Part shown: in pieces, positions 5,355-6,286 of the stretch | Numbering within the stretch: the first letter of the stretch is position 1 | Layout: every line of letters begins with the position of its first letter | From: JBEKZQ01 sp049509675 | GTDB taxonomy: Bacteria; Planctomycetota; Planctomycetia; Pirellulales; Thermoguttaceae | DNA: 6,286 nt | Direction of reading: 5' to 3' | NCBI GenBank assembly: GCA_049509675.1 | Contig: JBEKZQ010000376.1 | Span: forward strand, 1-6,286 | The notes under the pieces: generated by a model | The model's database searches: none | The model's input: only the letters and a program-made list of their open reading frames with translations | What the model was told of the DNA's origin: nothing | Program-made: the position numbers and the translations under genes

Positions 5355-6286
5355 ATGGCACCCGCCGAACGCAAGGACCTCGAAGCCACGAAGAAGCTCC
5401 GAGAAGTGATGGGCAACTACTTCACCGACCTGGGCCGCGGCCCGGCCGATGGGAAGAAGACGGCCTGGTGTACCAGCGTCGGCCCCGCCGAGCTGCTCTG
5501 GGCCCTGGGGTTCAACGTCTATTTCCCCGAAAACCACGGCGCGATGCTGGGGGCCTCGCGCATGGCCGCTGACCTGATTCCGCTGGCCAACGCCCGCGGC
5601 TTCTCGCCCGACATCTGTTCTTATCTCACCAGCGACGTAGGCTCGTACCTCAAAGGCGAGAGCCCGCTGCAAAAGATGAAGCTCGCCGGCCCGCCCGAGC
5701 CCGACGTGCTGGTCTTCAACACCAACCAGTGCCGCGACGTGAAGGACTGGTTTCAGTTCTATGCGCGGGAATACAACGTGCCCTGCCTGGGTATCCACAC
5801 GCCGCGGGCGATTGGCGTGGTCGACGGGCCGCTGGTCGATTACGTGGGCGGGCAGATCGAGGCCCTGGTCGTGCCTTTGGAGGAAGTGGCCGGGCAGAAG
5901 CTCGATATCGATCGTCTCCGCGAGGTCATCGGCACGTCGAAGCAGACGACCACGCTGTGGAAGGCGGTGCTGGAGACGGCTGCCCACTTCCCCGCGCCTT
6001 TCACCTTTTTCGACGCGACCGTGCAGATGGGCCCGGCGGTCGTGATGCGCGGGCTGAAGGGCACGGCCGACTACTACCAGGCGCTGCTGGCCGAGTTGCA
6101 CGAGCGCGTCGCGGCGGGCGTGGGGGCCGTCGACGGCGAGCGGCTCCGCGTCTATTGGGAAGGAATGCCGATCTGGGGCAAGTTGAGCAGCTTGGGCGGG
6201 CTCTTCCTGCAACTCAGGACCTGCATCGTCGCCTCCACCTACTGCAATAGCTGGATCTTCGAGGACCTCGACCCGGCCGATCCCTT
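5355..6286 (+). CDS. 2-hydroxyacyl-CoA dehydratase / benzoyl-CoA reductase family subunit, 5' part
   Basis: The frame is open from ATG 5355 to the window edge, giving 310 residues of a protein that in this family usually has about 380-430. It matches the HgdB/BcrB/BcrC type (2-hydroxyglutaryl-CoA dehydratase D-component fold). Landmarks are W-C-T-S-V-G-P-A-E-L-L (Cys39), P-D-I-C-S-Y (Cys88), a Rossmann-like strand PDVLVFNTNQC (Cys126), YWEGMPIWGKLSS (about 267-279), and CIVASTYCNSWIF with Cys290 and Cys297. The Cys at family-conserved places are expected to bind a [4Fe-4S] cluster. Such proteins work as a pair of related subunits and receive an electron from an ATP-hydrolysing activator. They dehydrate 2-hydroxyacyl-CoA or reduce an aromatic acyl-CoA. 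Which of these applies cannot be told from one partial subunit. The neighbouring hydratase/dehydrogenase fits either route. The enzymes are cytoplasmic and oxygen-sensitive, so this points to anaerobic metabolism. Confidence 0.88.
   Translation, partial: MAPAERKDLEATKKLREVMGNYFTDLGRGPADGKKTAWCTSVGPAELLWALGFNVYFPENHGAMLGASRMAADLIPLANARGFSPDICSYLTSDVGSYLKGESPLQKMKLAGPPEPDVLVFNTNQCRDVKDWFQFYAREYNVPCLGIHTPRAIGVVDGPLVDYVGGQIEALVVPLEEVAGQKLDIDRLREVIGTSKQTTTLWKAVLETAAHFPAPFTFFDATVQMGPAVVMRGLKGTADYYQALLAELHERVAAGVGAVDGERLRVYWEGMPIWGKLSSLGGLFLQLRTCIVASTYCNSWIFEDLDPADP

Noticed and set aside
4980..6212. Minus-strand open frame of 410 codons
   Set aside because: It lies opposite the end of the FadJ-like gene and the dehydratase subunit, both of which have strong motifs on the plus strand.
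1..6286. tRNA, rRNA or CRISPR array
   Set aside because: I saw no cloverleaf-like sequence, rRNA motifs or regularly spaced direct repeats.

Overview
The window is GC-rich, densely coding bacterial DNA. It carries two genes on the minus strand on the left and a three-gene operon on the plus strand on the right. The likely source is a planctomycete or a related anaerobic bacterium. Three things point there: a Tat-exported sugar-isomerase-like protein of a kind common in that phylum, a long intergenic palindrome of a type I recall from planctomycete genomes, and anaerobic-type CoA chemistry. This placement is inference, since there is no rRNA or other marker gene.

Left part, minus strand. Positions 1-182 hold the first 60 codons of an IS200-like REP-associated tyrosine transposase (RAYT). 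It runs off the window just inside its catalytic His-x-His motif and has a good sigma-70-type promoter directly upstream. Positions 299-1762 encode a protein with a twin-arginine signal peptide and an L-fucose/L-arabinose isomerase-like body. Its start is fixed by a strong GGAGGT six bases upstream. The divergent intergenic region (about 490 bp, 1763-2253) holds a possible leader hairpin for the isomerase gene and a 62-bp REP-like palindrome bounded by CTAG at both ends (2010-2071).

Right part, plus strand. Three genes lie close together with gaps of 18 and 5 bases. They encode a zinc-type medium-chain dehydrogenase without the structural-zinc lobe (2254-3222), a FadJ/FadB-like fusion of enoyl-CoA hydratase and 3-hydroxyacyl-CoA dehydrogenase (3241-5349), and the start of a 2-hydroxyacyl-CoA dehydratase/benzoyl-CoA reductase family subunit (5355 to past the window end).

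Together the operon looks like an anaerobic CoA-thioester pathway. A radical Fe-S dehydratase or reductase would make an unsaturated acyl-CoA, the hydratase would add water, and the two dehydrogenase activities would oxidise the resulting hydroxyls. This matches the reaction order of benzoyl-CoA degradation (reductase, dienoyl-CoA hydratase, hydroxyacyl-CoA dehydrogenase) but with a fused FadJ-type enzyme. It could equally serve 2-hydroxy-acid fermentation. The substrate cannot be read from this window. The partner subunit and the ATP-dependent activator should lie just downstream if the interpretation is right.
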